Assembly: GCA_027452205.1 (NCBI GenBank)
Contig: DAIDGV010000024.1
Coordinates: forward strand, 218,750 to 282,749
Reading direction: 5' to 3'
DNA length: 64,000 nucleotides
Source: a candidate division FCPU426 bacterium
GTDB lineage: Bacteria > Oederibacteriota > Muellerivitia > Muellerivitales > Muellerivitaceae
Below are positions 33,571 to 45,400 of this stretch, piece by piece (the stretch's first letter is position 1; each line of letters begins with the position of its first letter). Under the pieces are notes generated by a model. The model was given only the letters and a program-made list of their open reading frames with translations. It had not been told where the DNA came from and did no database searches. The position numbers and the translations under genes are program-made.

Positions 33571-34785
33571 TTATTGGGCCTGGAAAGTCGTCCCGTAATC
33601 GCCTAAGGGATCGCCGTGATTGACGTGGATATAGAGCAGGAAAAAGACCGACAGTAGTAATTCAGCGCCCCAGAGAATGGCCAAAGAGCGGTTTCCCCCT
33701 TTATCCCGCCGGGCCATACGGGAGAGCCAGACCCATTCCAAGGGGAAGGTGATCACCAAATAATGCCGGAAAAGTTGGACCCGGCTGAGGGTCAGCAGGA
33801 TCCCCATGATCCAAAGCACCGAGGTCAGGGCCAATCCAGTCTCGGTCTTCCCCGCTTCGGCAACCCGCAATTTTTTCTGTTTCCATAAGGAATAGCCCAG
33901 GGAAAAAGCCACCCAAAGGATGACCCCATGGCAAAGACCCACTAAAAAAGTAGGGAAACCTCCGATCAAGGGATAGCGCAAAAAGTCGAGGAAGTGGAGG
34001 GTTTTCAAACTATAGGTCAGACCGATCCCCAAGGGGTCGGCCACCCAATAGACCCAAAATTTCGGATAGAGGCACCAGAGCAGGCTGGACCATTGGAAAG
34101 GCTGTCCCTTGTGACCAAGCATGAATTGAAGCCAGGGATAAAGCGGGATCGCGCCCAAGACGGAACCGGCAAACCAATAGGGCCACTTGGCCGAAAGACG
34201 GTCATAAAGCAGGGTTCCCAGAAAAACCGCCGCCGCGAAGAAGAACCCGGATAGATGGACTTGCCCCAAACAAGCCCCGATCAGGCCCCAAAAGAAGGCT
34301 CCTAAGGGCTTTCGGCGGTAATGCCAGGCGATCCAAAAGAGGACCAGGAAGAACGGCAGGGTGCATTGGGCCCATATTTTCCGTTCGAAAAGGACCGCGA
34401 AGGGATTGACCGCCACCAGGGCCGCGGCCCAACACCAATTCAACCGTTCCTTTTCCTCGACCCATTTCCAAGCAAAGACCATCAAAAGGGCCAAAGCCAG
34501 GATATTCAGTATTTGCACTGCTCGGGCCAAGTCCGGTGGGGTTGTGATAGGAAAGATCCGGGCCAGGGTCAGGAAGACCCAAACGCTCATTCCCGGATTG
34601 GGGATCTGGACCCCCGAGGTCATCCCCAGGGTCGGCCAGGGATCATGGGGCCCGACGGCGCGGACCGCGTTGAACATGTACTGTTCGTCGTATTTGTATT
34701 CAATATCCCCAGGGAAAGAAAGCCGCAGCAGGATGCCCGCTACCAGGGAAACCAACAGAAAGATCATCCATTGGGAACGTTTCAT
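33571..34785 (-). CDS. GT-C-type membrane glycosyltransferase-like protein
   Basis: This is a 404-aa polytopic protein (10-11 TM). The first periplasmic loop has EYKYDEQYMFNAVRAVGPHD, with the acidic pair (DE) typical of ArnT/PMT-like GT-C enzymes that use lipid-linked sugars. The ends NPFAVLFERKIWAQ and FRHYLVITFPLEW also fit the group. It is the last gene of the minus-strand set HAD-EamA-GT-C (74-bp gap to the EamA gene). The acceptor is unknown. Confidence 0.78.
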   Translation of the reverse strand: MKRSQWMIFLLVSLVAGILLRLSFPGDIEYKYDEQYMFNAVRAVGPHDPWPTLGMTSGVQIPNPGMSVWVFLTLARIFPITTPPDLARAVQILNILALALLMVFAWKWVEEKERLNWCWAAALVAVNPFAVLFERKIWAQCTLPFFLVLFWIAWHYRRKPLGAFFWGLIGACLGQVHLSGFFFAAAVFLGTLLYDRLSAKWPYWFAGSVLGAIPLYPWLQFMLGHKGQPFQWSSLLWCLYPKFWVYWVADPLGIGLTYSLKTLHFLDFLRYPLIGGFPTFLVGLCHGVILWVAFSLGYSLWKQKKLRVAEAGKTETGLALTSVLWIMGILLTLSRVQLFRHYLVITFPLEWVWLSRMARRDKGGNRSLAILWGAELLLSVFFLLYIHVNHGDPLGDYGTTFQAQ

Positions 34786-34858
34786 GCTCGGATCGCTCCT
34801 TGGAAATAGCCGGGATCAAGGCATCACTATAAAGCTTCAATGGAACAGCGGCAACGCC

Positions 34859-35737
34859 TTAGGAAGCGGTCCTGTTTTCCTGCCAAAGGATGAAACTACA
34901 GGCAGCCAGCACCAGAACGAGGCCTGAACCGAAATAAGGGGTAAGAGGTTCTCCCAAGAAAAAAAGACCGAAGATCGCCGCCAGGACAGGCACCGAAAGC
35001 GTCAGGAAAGACCCCAGGGCCAAACTGGTCCAACCCAGCGCCTCACTGAACAAAACTTGGGCCGCCATCGAGACCAATCCGATCATGGCCAGAAGAGCCC
35101 AACCTCCCGGATCCGGTGCCGTCCATGTGGACAGAAGGCCTATCCACCTAGGGCCTGCCACAAGGGCCGCGACGGAAAAAATGAAACTGAAAACAGAAAA
35201 ACTACCGAAGACCGTCAAGGCCGTATCCGTTTCGCGGCACCGCTTGATGGCCAGCACCGCCGCGCCGCCGGTCAAACCCGAGAAAATTCCAGCCATCTCG
35301 CCTATACCCAAATGATCCAACCGCGTGTTTAGGACCAAACAAACCCCCGCGGCGGCTACCACAAGTGAAACAAAAAAGAACCGGGGAGGTCTTTGGCCGA
35401 AGAAGACTACGGCGAATACATTGGCCCAGAGGATATAGGTGTAATTAAGTAGGGTGCCCACCCCCGCGGAGGTCGTTTGGAGGGCGATGAAATAACCGAT
35501 GACCGAAACGGCACCCAGGATACCCCGGGCCAGGACCCAGGGACGGTTCACCACCCGGAGGGATTGCCATCCAAAGACCCCCAAAAGGGCTGTTCCTAAA
35601 AGGCCGACGGCGAAACGGCAAAAGGTTTCCTGCATGGCCGAGTAACCCGCCCGGCTCGCCATTTTGACCAACACCGGCAAGACACCGAAAAAGACATTGG
35701 AAACGATCAAGAGAACGACCGCGTTATCCTTTTTCAT
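34859..35737 (-). CDS. EamA/DMT-family transporter
   Basis: This is a 292-aa permease with ten membrane segments arranged as two EamA repeats. Examples are LLIVSNVFFGVLPVLVKMAS at the start, TTSAGVGTLLNYTYILWANV at the end of repeat 1, and FLTLSVPVLAAIFGLFFLGE at the end of repeat 2. The family exports metabolites, amino acids or nucleotide-sugars. The start overlaps the stop of the HAD gene by 4 nt. Substrate unknown. Confidence 0.88.
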   Translation of the reverse strand: MKKDNAVVLLIVSNVFFGVLPVLVKMASRAGYSAMQETFCRFAVGLLGTALLGVFGWQSLRVVNRPWVLARGILGAVSVIGYFIALQTTSAGVGTLLNYTYILWANVFAVVFFGQRPPRFFFVSLVVAAAGVCLVLNTRLDHLGIGEMAGIFSGLTGGAAVLAIKRCRETDTALTVFGSFSVFSFIFSVAALVAGPRWIGLLSTWTAPDPGGWALLAMIGLVSMAAQVLFSEALGWTSLALGSFLTLSVPVLAAIFGLFFLGEPLTPYFGSGLVLVLAACSFILWQENRTAS

Positions 35738-36363
35738 AGATGCTTGAGGACCTTCGAAAGATCCCTGCCCTTTACATCGAAATGGGCCAGACCTTTCAGG
35801 AAACCGTCCTGATTGATGGCCACCCGTCTGCCGGCGATCTTAAAGACCTCCCGGTCCGAGCGGCTGTCCCCCACCGCGGCGGTCTGCGAAAGAGGGATCC
35901 GGTACTTTTTCGCCAACCGCTTCAGGAAGAGCGCCTTTTCATGTTCCTCAAAGATGCGCATCTTCTTGCCGGTGATGACACCCTTTTTGACCTCCAGGGT
36001 GGTGCCGCGCACTTCATCGAACCCATAACGTTTTTGGAAATAGCGGGCGGACAGCTCATACCCTAAAGTGGCCAGGGCCACGTAATAGCCCTTTTGGTGG
36101 AGGAACTTCACGGTCTTGCCGATATTCCGCATCTTGGGGATCAGGTGGAGGGTCCGTTCTATATCCCGGGTCTTCCAACCTGTCATGCGCTGGGTAACTT
36201 GCTTAGCCAGGGTCGGATGGTCCATCCGGTCCTTGAGCCATTCCTGCTCCAAATGATGGAAAAAAACTTCGTCCCCCGCCCGGCGGAAGAGGAACTTGGT
36301 GCTGGAAACGCCGTAGGTCAGCGTGCCATCTAGGTCGAAAAGAACGATCTTATTAAGTTTCAA
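35734..36363 (-). CDS. HAD-superfamily IB phosphatase (SerB-like)
   Basis: This is a 209-aa HAD hydrolase of subfamily IB. Motif I is DLDGTLTYG (nucleophile and acid Asp), motif II is the ATLGYEL region (the second residue Thr replaces the more usual Ser), and motif III/IV is AAVGDSRSDREVF with Lys upstream. The cap is the short helical type of phosphoserine phosphatase-like proteins. Substrate is not certain; phosphoserine or a lipid/glycan phosphate are options. It is coupled by a 4-nt overlap to the EamA transporter. Confidence 0.87.
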   Translation of the reverse strand: MKLNKIVLFDLDGTLTYGVSSTKFLFRRAGDEVFFHHLEQEWLKDRMDHPTLAKQVTQRMTGWKTRDIERTLHLIPKMRNIGKTVKFLHQKGYYVALATLGYELSARYFQKRYGFDEVRGTTLEVKKGVITGKKMRIFEEHEKALFLKRLAKKYRIPLSQTAAVGDSRSDREVFKIAGRRVAINQDGFLKGLAHFDVKGRDLSKVLKHL

Positions 36364-36365
36364 AA

Positions 36366-36397
36366 GAAAAAGCCTTCCAAAGGAATTAAGGAAGACT
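36366..36397 (-). terminator. Terminator of the giant propeller gene
   Basis: On the minus strand the stem AGTCTTCC/GGAAGGCT (one G-T pair) is followed by TTTTTCTTTT. It lies 42 bp after the stop at 36439 and just before the HAD start codon. Confidence 0.7.
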
Positions 36398-36438
36398 TAC
36401 TTAAGGGTATTCGAAGGTTTTTTTCAACAAAAAGTTCG

Positions 36439-39400
36439 TTAGTGGAATATGGCGACTTTGCCCGTCTTGATCCGGCTTTCCGATCCATCGTTCACCTGGA
36501 TAGCGAACACGTAGAGGCCCGAGGCCACACGAGCCCCGACCGTATTCCGGATCGACCAAGGAATGGTATTCATCCCCGTTTGACCTTCAATGGTTTTCGA
36601 ATAAACCTGTTGGCCCATCAAATCGTAGAGGCTCAGTTTAACGGTAGCGGGCGAGCCCAATTGCACCATGAAATCGATCGGTTCCCCATTGCGGGAGATA
36701 TTCGGCCAAGCCGCGGCGGTCTGCAACAACCCGGCAACGGTCGGCGTGGCGGTAACGGTCGGGGTCGAGCTGGCGGTCGGCGTCGAGCTTGGCTTGACCA
36801 GGCTGCTCGCGTTGGTCACGGAAGTATTCGACCGAATTGCCGCCGCTCGGGCCATCGCCATGGACGGCGTCAGGCCCGTACAGTTGGGACAATACTGAAT
36901 GACCACGGTATAGGTGTATTCCAGGACTGGATTGGTCGGATTCGTATTGCCCGGCCAACTGACCTGGATTGCAAGGTCATTATTGGCGCCCAACTGCAAT
37001 TCGGTGGCTCCATACATTTCTGCGCTGAAGGTGTTGCCGCTATTCGATTCCTCCACCCCATTCAACCAGACGCTGACGGTGGGCTGGACTAACCGTGCCC
37101 CGCTTCCCTTGCCAGAAACGTTGATCACGACCGAGGAAGCGCACAAAGGAACATTAAAGTTGGCCAAAGCCAGCAAGGAGTCCTTACCCGTAGAAGTAGC
37201 GGACGAATTGTACGAATCATAATAAGCGCCCGGATAGCCATAGATCGAAGCGACCGGAGGTGTCACTTGGACCGCGTTTGCCCAGCCGCTCGTGGCAAAC
37301 CCGGGGTTATACCAACCCGTCGGTGTGGGTGTACCTGTACCTTGATACAAGACAACATCCGAAGAGCTATCAGAAATATAGATGGAGGTCTCCTGACAAG
37401 TGGCCGTATTGGTCACGGTCGGGGTCTGGCTATTGGTTTGGGTGGGGGTAGTCGTTTCGGTCGGCGTCGTGGTGCTGGTCAAAGTGTTGGTCGGGCTATT
37501 GGTAACGGTTTGAGTGGCGGTATTAAGCGGCGTATTTGTGCTGGTTGAAGTGCTCGTCGGGCTATTGGTAGCCGTCGAAGTGGCCGTATTGGTCTGTGTA
37601 TTGGTAACCGTGGCCGTGGCCGTGTTCAAGGAAGTATTGGTTGGGGTGTTGGTTTGAGTATTAGTCACGGTTGAGGTACAGGTCATTGTAGCCGTAGCCG
37701 TTGAGGTGTTCGTAGCGCTCGAAGTTGTGGTATTCAAAGCAGTGTTGGTCGGGGTATTCGTGACCGTATTGGTCGTGCTGTTCGTAGTAGTCGAAGTATT
37801 GGTGGCGGTTGAAGTAGACGTATTAATAGGCGTGTTGGTCGGTGTATCGGTAACCGTATTGCTCGAGGTGTTCGTAACAGTTAAAGTCGCGGTATCAGTC
37901 GCCGTCGAGGTCGACGTATCCGTGGCGGTATTGGTCGAAGTGTTCGTTGTGGTCAAAGTCGCCGTGTTCGAAACGGTACTGGTTGTCGTATTGGTAGCGG
38001 TATCGGTCGCAGTATTGGTAGCGGTCGAAGTAAACGTATTAACAGAAGTGTCGGTCGGCGTATTGGTAGCTGTGTTGCTCGAGGTATTCGTAGCGGTTGA
38101 AGTCGCGGTATCGGTGGTCGTCGAGGTCGACGAATCCGTAGCGGTATCGGTCAAAGTGTTCGTCGCGGTCGAAGTCGCTGTATTCGAAACGGTGCTGGTA
38201 GCAGTATTGGTGGCCGTATTAGTTGAAGTATTGGTTGAAGTCAAAGTAGCCGTATTCAAAGACGTGTTGGTCGGTGTATCGGTAACCGTGTTGCTCAAGG
38301 TATTCGTCGCGGTTGAAGTCGCGGTATCAGTCGCCGTCGAGGTCGACGAATCCGTAGCGGTATCGGTCGAAGTGTTCGTGGCGGTCGAAGTAGACGTATT
38401 CAAAGATGTATCAGTCGGCGTCTGAGTAACCGTATTGGTCATAATACTCGTAGCCGTCAACATGGGAGTCAAGGTAGCGGTCATGACCTGGGTATCGGTC
38501 AGCGTAGACGAAGGCGTAGTAGTCACCGTCGGCGTCGATGAATTAACAGGGGTTGTCGTAGCCGTTGAGGTCGCCGCGGAACCGCAAGGACCCAGGTCTT
38601 TCCAAAGCGCCGGTACGGCGGGCGGGTCCCAACCGGTTATAGAAGTATGTCCTTGGATACATTGATAAAGCTCGCCGTTATAAACAACCTCTGTACCGAC
38701 CGTATAAGCGACCCCAATAGCCCATTGAGGAATATTGGCGCAGTTCAATAGGACCGGCGTGGAAGTGGCCCCCACGCAAGGCCCCACGTCACTCCATAAA
38801 GTGGCCGTGACCGGAGGCTCCCAATTGGGCAGCGAATTGTGGGCTTGGATACAAATGTAGATCTCGGTGCCATAAACGACCTTTTGTCCCACGGTATAAG
38901 AAACCCCATTCCCCGACCAATCAGGGTAATTGGCGCAATTGTTCGGGTTCGGCGTCATCGTGGACGTGGTAGTAGGCGTTTGGGTGGCCGTAGCGGTCGA
39001 AGTCATCGTCGCAGTTGCCGTGCTGGTCATACTGGCCGTATTGGTGGCGATCGAGGTGTTGGTAGAAGTGAAGGTCATGGTCCCGCTCGGCGAGACCGTT
39101 ACCGTATTGGTTATCGTCGAGGTGGGAGTGGCGGTGGTGGTCGAACCACAATTGAATTCAAGTACCCGGTTATTGGAATCATCGGCCACGAACAAGGAAC
39201 CGTTTACCGCTTGGATCTGATTCGATCCATTCCAGGTAAATAAGGTGTTCTGCTGGGCCGTACCACCGTTATTAGGTTGATTGGTGAAGAATCCAGGTTG
39301 CCCGATCACATGATTCGCCGGCGGATTGGCGGTCCCCGTCGGGATATTGTTATAGATCAAGACCCGGTTGGCGTGGTCTTCAACGAACAACTGACCGTTG

Positions 39401-42400
39401 GAGGCCGAAACATACTCGGCTCCGCTGAACACATTGTTACCCAAACCGCCCGCGTTGGTAGTAAAGGAAGATTGACCGACCACCGCGTCCGCAGGCGGAT
39501 CATTGGTCAACAAACTATCGATATTGTTATAGATCAATACACGGCTGTTGCTGTTATCGGCCACGAAAAGCGCGCCGTTATAGACATAGATCCCACCGGG
39601 TGAGGCCAAACTTTGAGCGGACAGCCCCCCCTGATTGATCCCGCTCGTGTTCATGAAAGGTTGACCGATAACCTCATCCGCGGGAACCCCATTGCCCATC
39701 GGCAACTGGTTATAAACCAAAACGCGGTTGTTACCCGAGTCACTGATGAACAGGCGGGTACCGTCATAAAAGACGCTGGTCGGTTGAAACAAGCTGGAAG
39801 AATTCGGTGGATTCGGGGATGCGAGACCGGCCATGGTGCTTTGGCCCACCACCCAAGTGGCGCTGCCTCCCATTGCGGGCATGCCCCCAATATTGTTATA
39901 GATCAGCACGCGGCTGTTCCCCATATCGGCCACGATCAATATCGAACCATCGGTCCAGACCCCACCCGGATTGGCCAAAGTGTTCGACGCGGGGATGGGA
40001 TAGGTCGAATTCGTGGCAAAATTGGGCTGCCCAAAGACTTGGACCGCCGAAGCTCCGTTCAGCGTTGGGGCGGGGTTATAGATCAAAATCCGGCCATTTC
40101 CGCTATCGGTAACGGCCAATTTGCCGCCACCCTCAAATACACCCCGCGGATTGGACAAAGAATTGGGGCCCAAAGGCGTGGTCGCGGTCGTGGTGAACAA
40201 GTTTTGCCCAACCACCAAATTAGCGGACGCAAAATCGGCAAAGGTGCAAGAGGTGGCCGGCGTGACCGTAGCCGTGAGGGTATTGGTCGGCGTCAAAGTA
40301 TTGGTCAAGGTAGGCGTCAGGGTCGGCGTATCGGTCGAGGAGATCGTATAAGTCGCGGTCAGGGTCGAAGTGGCCGTCGGGGTACCACAAAGCACCGAAC
40401 TCCAAACATCGGAGAGCAGCGGGTTTGTGAAATAACCATCCAGCAAGCCCGTGGTACCGATAGGACCGGTTACCACCCAAGGCATTCCACCGATGATCCA
40501 CATGCGACCATCAAAGACTGTCGCAGCCTGGAAACCCCTGGGCGGGAAACCGCCATTCTGCGTGGCCGAATACCAATTAACACCATCGCAGGTGTACCAG
40601 ACGTCACTGCCCGTTCCATAATTGCCGCTCATCAACCACATCTTGCCGTCATAATTCAGAACCGATTGGTTGGCCTTGTTGCCGTAAGCGGGCGCAGGGG
40701 TAGCTAAAATCCAATGGACACCGTCGCTAGACTTATAGATATAAGATGAAGGGCCACCTCCCGCATTCTCCCCGCCGATTAACCAGACACTACCGTTATA
40801 GACATTGATCGAATAAGCCGAGAAGAAGGCAGACTCGGGAATTGCGGGAAGATTGGAGGCTGTCACCAGGCTCCAGGTAGCCCCGGCATTGGTAGACTCA
40901 TATTCGGTGGTCAGCGAACTGGCATTGCCACCGACTGCGTACAACGTCCCCCCCAGATCAAACAATTGATTAGCGCTGAACCCGATTGGGAAGTTGGAAG
41001 AGGCCCATGTCGTACCGTTGCTTGTTTGCTCCAGGACTGCGCCCGAACTGGTATTGAGGACAACATATAAGGTCCCGTTTGATCCGCCAATATTTGGGTC
41101 CACATAGGCCGAAATAACCGTGTCACCGGTCGGGAAGCTAAAGCTGTTGTGGTTCCAGTTCACGCCGTCATTGGATGTCCAAATGTCGTCATAGGTTACG
41201 CCGGTCCCCTCTCCACCGATCAACCACATTTGATTCATAAAGGTGACCAAAGCAGCATTGTTTCTTCCGCCAAATGGGCCCGAGGAAAGATTTCGGCTCC
41301 AAACCGCTCCCTCGTTGACACAACTCAGATTGCAAATAGCCGGTGTAATGGTGGCGGTATTGGTCAACGTAGCCGTCGAGGTATTGACAATCATTGGTGT
41401 TGTGGTCTGGGTAGAAGTAGGCGTGAACGTTAGGGTATTAGTCATGGTCTGGGTCGGGGTGGCCGTTGCCAATGTATGCGGACAGGTCTCAAAGACCTCG
41501 ACCCGGCCATTGATGGCATCGGCCACATAAATGAAATTCCCGCTGACCGTGATCGCATCAGGTTGATTGAACTGGCCGTAACCGGCGCCCATCGTTCCCC
41601 ACGAAACCAACAAACTGCCTGAGGGGTTGAACTCTTCGATCCGGTTATTCCCCGCGTCCGCGACATAAAGGTCATTCATGGCATCGACTGTAATACCGGA
41701 CGTTTGCGAGGTCGAAGGCCCGACCGCACTGGTGATCTGGCGGATGAACGCGCCCGCGGCAGAATATTCTTGTACGCCCGTTTGATAGCTCACATAGACA
41801 TCACCCAGAGAATCGATGGCCAACCGCTGGATAGGATAGGACGCGGGCACATTGGAAGCGGTGAAAGAACCTAATGGTGAACCCATAACGCTATACCAAT
41901 TCACCACATTGCCCGTGGCAATGAAGATCTTGTCAGTTGGATCGCTGGCAATGGAGCTGAGCGTACCCGAGACCGGCACCGTGGGCCAGCAACTGGTCGG
42001 CGAACCGCCCGCGGGGCTATAACGGCAAACACTGTTGGGGGAAGCGGAATAGACCAAAAGATCCCCGTTCGACAAACTGGTCATTCCATAATTGCCGCCA
42101 TAAGGGACCATGGAATTCAGATAAGAACCCGAGTCGGTGAACCGTTGGATCCCGTTGGGCCCATTCGTCGAGGACGCGACATAAACATCCCCGTTGGTGC
42201 CAGCCGCGATATATTCCGGGTAATCCGCGTAAAACTGCCCGGGATTGGTACCCGGAGAGCCCCAAGCGGAAATGAAGACCGGCGTAATGCAAGGTGTGGT
42301 CGTGAAATTCAGCGTATTGGTGGGGATCGGAGTTTGGGTCGCTACATCGCAAGGTTGGAACTTGACCACGTTCCCATTGCCTTGATCGGTCACATAAACG

Positions 42401-45400
42401 GCGCCAATGGAATCCACCGTGACTCCAAAAGGCGAGCTGAATTGCTGCCCCGGAGCCGTGATCGGACCCAAGGTCGCCACTGAGGACCCACTGGGATTGA
42501 ACACGTCCACTTCTTTGTTCGCCGAATCGACCACATAAATGAACCCGCTCGGATCCACCGACAACCCTTGTAAGACCGCACCCGGCGTCGTGACCGTGAT
42601 CGGCGGCAGGTAAGTCGCGAAGCTGCTTCCTGTGATCGTGTAAGAAACGATCTGATTCCCTTCGGCCAAATACACATGGCCCGAATTATCCACGGCGATG
42701 AACCCATTGGAACCAGAAGTAGGAATGGACACATCCGGTGTCACAACCGTGCCATTACTATTGAAACGACGAATACCCTGGCTGGTGATCACATAGACTG
42801 TCCCGGCGTTATCCACGGCAATGAAGGGCGCCGCGCTGAAACCGACTGGATCGCCGACTTGCTGGATCGGGAAGGAGATCGGCGACCCGCCCGAATTAGA
42901 GAAGCGCTGAATCCGAAGGCCGGTCGCATTGTGATCGGTCACGAAGATATAACCCGCGCCCGCGCCGGTTCCCAAGGGAGCGGTAAATTGGCCAAGAGCG
43001 GTACCCGATGACCCGAACAGACTGAAAAGGGAACCCGAGGGGTTGAATTGTTGGACTCGGCTATTGCCCGTATCGATCACGTCGACCAACCCGCTAGTGT
43101 CGACCGCGATCCCCAAGGGACCCCTGAATTGGCCTGGCTGGGCGCCCGGTGTACCGAAGGTAGTGCTATAAGCCAAGCAAATGGTCGCGTTCTGGGTCGC
43201 TGTAGTGGTCATAGTTGAGGTGGCAGTTTGTGTAGGCGTAAGGGTTGGAGTTTGGGTCAATGTGGGTGTCATGGTTGGGGTATTGTTATCGCAATTAAAG
43301 ACGAGAACACGGCTGTTACCCGAATCGGCCACATAGACAACCCCATTGACCGCTTGGATCTGTTCGGGCCAATAAAGGGTATAGGCTTGCGGCGTGCTCA
43401 AGCCTTGGTTGATCTGGTTGCCCGAAAAGGTTTGTTGGCCTAAAACAAAATTGGCCGCGGGATTGGCCGTTCCGGTAGGGATCGAGTTGTAAACCAGAAC
43501 ACGGTTGTTATAAAGGTCTGAAACGTAAAGACGCCCATTGTCGGCCGAGACGCTGGAAGGATGGAACATACCATTGTTTGAAGTACCCGAAGCGCTGCTG
43601 GTGTAATTACCCTGTCCGATCACCATGTCTGCCGCCAAGTTCGTCGTGCCCGGCGTGATCGAATCGATCCCCAACCCGCCGTTGTTGAAACCCAGCACAC
43701 GGTTATTCTGGGAATCGGCCACAAATAGGGTTCCGTTATAGACCCACAAACCGCGGGGATCGTCCAAGGTATTAGCCCCGACAGTGCCTCCCTGATTAGG
43801 ACTGCCGCTGGTAAAGTTGCTTTGACCGATGACCTCATCGGCACTCGCATTATTCGACGTCGGCAAAGAGTTATAGATCAATACCCGGTTGTTCACCCGA
43901 TCCGCGACGAACAATCTTTGACCATCAAAATAAACACCAAAAGGATCCGACAAAGTGTTGGCGCCAATGGCGCCGCCTTGATTGGGAGCGCCTGTTGTCA
44001 TCAAGGATTGTCCGATGACAACGCTAGCAAAACCGCCGACGACCGGCAAAGCCCCGACATTGTTGTAAATAAGGACACGGCTGTTCAAATGATCGGCGAC
44101 CACCAAGCGGATCCCGTCGGTCCAAAGGTCGGCGATCTGCCCCAATCCATCACCCGTTACGTTGTTAAAAGTGTAGGATTCGACCGTACCAGTGGTGAAA
44201 TTCGGCTGACCGATCACCTTGTTGGCCGACGGACCGTTGGTGGTGGGGTTCGGCGTATAGATCAAGACCCGATATTGGTCATCCACGAACAACGAATTTC
44301 CCGTTTGGAAAACACCCACAGGCCCCAGCAGCAAAGAACTGTTAACGGGGACCGAGGAGTTATTCGCGGACGTGAAATCCGGCTCACCCACGACCAGCGA
44401 AGCATATTGATCCATTGTTTGCACACAATTGGTCGAAATCGGCGCGGGTGTGTTGGTCGTCGTAAAGCTGGCTGTTAGGGTCGCGGTAGTCGTTGAAGTC
44501 GAGACCGGCGTATTGGTAGTCGTCGTTGTCGAGCTAGGCGTGGACGTCGGCGTAAAGATCACAACTTGGTTGCAAGCCACCTCGCGGACACGGTTATTCC
44601 CCTGGTCAGCGATGAATAGATTACCGCTAGGGTCAACCGCGACCGCGTAAGCCGGGCCTAATTTGGCGCTGGTAGCGGGAATCCCGTCGCCGTTATAACC
44701 CGCCCCGCCAGCCGTGCCGGCGACGGTAGTGATGATATCACTCGCTGGATTGATCTTGAACACACGGTTGTTGGCATTATCGGCCACAAGAATATTGCCC
44801 GAACCATCAACCCCCACACCCACCGGTTGAAGACCCGAGCTTGTCGCGATCGACCCGTCCCCCGAATATGCGGTGGACCCATTGCCGGCCACAGTGGTGA
44901 TCAAGCCGGAAACCAAATTGACCCGGCGAACCCGGTCGTTTACCAGGTCGGAAATATACAGGTTATTTGAGCCGTCGACCGCAACACCCGTCGGGAAATT
45001 CAATTCGGCGCTGGTAGCGGGAATTCCGTCGCCGTTATAACCCGCCGTCCCAGTTCCGGCGATCGTCGAGATCATACCCGTGCCCACATTGACCTTGCGG
45101 ATGCGGTGGTTGCCGAAATCGGCTAGGTAAAGATTCCCGGCCGCGTCCACCGCCACCGCCATGGTTTGGATCTCCGCGCTGGTGGCGGGAATTCCATCGC
45201 CGTTATAGCCTGCCGACCCATTCCCCGCCACGATCGATATCGTCCCCGCCGGATAGGTCACCTTAAGCACATACTCTAAAGAGGCCAGATAAAGGTTATT
45301 CGAGCTATCGACCGCTACCCCGACGGGGCGACCCACATTCGCGCTGGTCGCGGGCCCAGGAATGCCCGCAAATCCACCCACACCGGTACCTGCGGCGGTG

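Noticed and set aside
36442-36700. Type IX secretion sorting domain at the giant protein's C-terminus
   Set aside because: The segment is FlgD-Ig-like and resembles such tails, but no T9SS component is in the window and the organism is unassigned, so the sorting claim is not made.
37706-38425. Plus-strand reading frame of 239 codons (Val-rich)
   Set aside because: It is the antisense of the Thr-rich linker: repeated ACN codons read as NGT/NGC-type codons and give long stop-free frames. It has no RBS and no plausible protein composition.
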